Shown: positions 5,609 to 5,959 of the stretch, piece after piece
Position numbering within the stretch: the first letter of the stretch is position 1
How the letters are laid out: every line of letters starts with the position of its first letter
Assembly: GCA_022448705.1 (NCBI GenBank)
Contig: JAKUUF010000098.1
Location: forward strand, 1-5,959
Source: SAR324 cluster bacterium
GTDB taxonomy: Bacteria > SAR324 > NAC60-12
Reading direction: 5' to 3'
Length of the DNA stretch: 5,959 bases
Program-made: the position numbers and the translations under genes
The notes under the pieces: generated by a model
What the model saw: the letters and a program-made list of their open reading frames with translations, nothing else
The model's database searches: none
Told to the model about the DNA's origin: nothing

Positions 5609-5959
5609 TTAGAAACGAAAAAGTCTTTCAGCATTACCTCCCTGAATTAGTTCCTGTTCCTCCTGACTAATGTCTGGAAGTAGTTTACCAACTAGGTTCA
5701 ATTGTTCCACATATCCGGGTATTTCCAAGGTCCAGGGAAAATCGGAGGCCCATAACATTCGTTCCGCCCCGAAGATATTAAATAATCTTTGGGATACTGA
5801 TAGCATATCTGCGTAGGGATATGGAACATGACTGAAGGCATACTGCCCTGAAAAATCGACAAATGTGTTCTTGTTCGAGGCAATTTCTTCGAGAAGGTCC
5901 AAGGTTGGAGGAGGTATGCTGACGTTGAAATGCGGCCGGTCATGCTTATCAATAGATAG
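5609..5959 (-). CDS. Amidohydrolase-2 family TIM-barrel hydrolase, C-terminal fragment
   Basis: The last 116 codons of a gene that begins beyond the right edge. The frame is open from the window edge to the TAA at 5609. The segment GAERMLWASDFPW (fragment residues 64-76) is the conserved late-barrel motif of metal-dependent amidohydrolase-2 proteins (COG2159/COG3618 type), with the likely catalytic aspartate at D73 in SDFPW. The ending ELIQGGNAERLF is the usual GxNAxRLF C-terminal helix. These cytoplasmic enzymes hydrolyse lactones, amides and esters or decarboxylate aromatic acids. Metal-binding histidines from the first barrel strands would lie outside the window. It sits upstream of the transporter in the same direction but is separated by 183 bases with a promoter, so cotranscription is uncertain. 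A lactonase acting on a product of the downstream dehydrogenases is attractive but unproven. Confidence 0.85.
   Translation of the reverse strand, partial: LSIDKHDRPHFNVSIPPPTLDLLEEIASNKNTFVDFSGQYAFSHVPYPYADMLSVSQRLFNIFGAERMLWASDFPWTLEIPGYVEQLNLVGKLLPDISQEEQELIQGGNAERLFRF

Noticed and set aside
5698..5952. An 84-codon minus-strand frame overlapping the hydrolase
   Set aside because: It is in a different frame from the SDFPW and GxNAxRLF motifs and has no family resemblance. The hydrolase frame is the real one.

Overview
The window reads as part of a chromosomal, solute-specific uptake and catabolism locus from a Gram-negative bacterium. Every gene I can support is on the minus strand, so transcription runs from high to low coordinates. 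The inference of a Gram-negative host rests on the solute-binding protein: it has a classical type I signal peptide with no lipobox cysteine, as expected for a free periplasmic protein. Base composition is moderate to AT-rich, and the intergenic DNA is clearly more AT-rich than the genes. I cannot assign a genus. A marine or environmental proteobacterial-type lineage is plausible but unproven.

Layout in transcription order: (1) 5959-5609, the C-terminal 116 codons of an amidohydrolase-2-type TIM-barrel hydrolase. (2) 5608-5426, an AT-rich gap holding a good sigma-70-like promoter (TTGACA, 17 bp, TAGCAT), a short inverted repeat just downstream of the predicted start site, and a strong ribosome binding site. 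(3) 5425-4103, a periplasmic family 1 (CUT1-type) solute-binding protein. (4) 4102-4012, a 91-base gap containing two adjacent stem-loops. (5) 4011-3091 and 3087-2257, two MalF/MalG-type permeases separated by 3 bases. (6) 2246-1164, a MalK/UgpC-type ATPase with a TOBE domain. (7) 1164-106, a Gfo/Idh/MocA-family NAD(P)-dependent oxidoreductase whose start overlaps the ATPase stop by one base. (8) 104-1, the first 34 codons of a short-chain dehydrogenase/reductase, one base after the previous stop.

The genes from the binding protein to the dehydrogenases are tightly packed and probably one operon. The binding protein captures a solute, most likely a carbohydrate or polyol derivative, in the periplasm. 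The two permeases and the ATPase import it, and the two dehydrogenases probably oxidise or epimerise it in the cytoplasm. The upstream hydrolase may contribute a lactone- or acid-processing step, but it is probably transcribed separately. The substrate cannot be read from sequence alone, and no regulator is present in the window.

I see no RNA gene, mobile element, CRISPR array or phage gene. The protein-coding content is an ordinary type of locus. The features most worth a second look are the paired hairpins between the binding protein and the first permease, the promoter with its operator-like repeat, and non-consensus residues in the two dehydrogenases.
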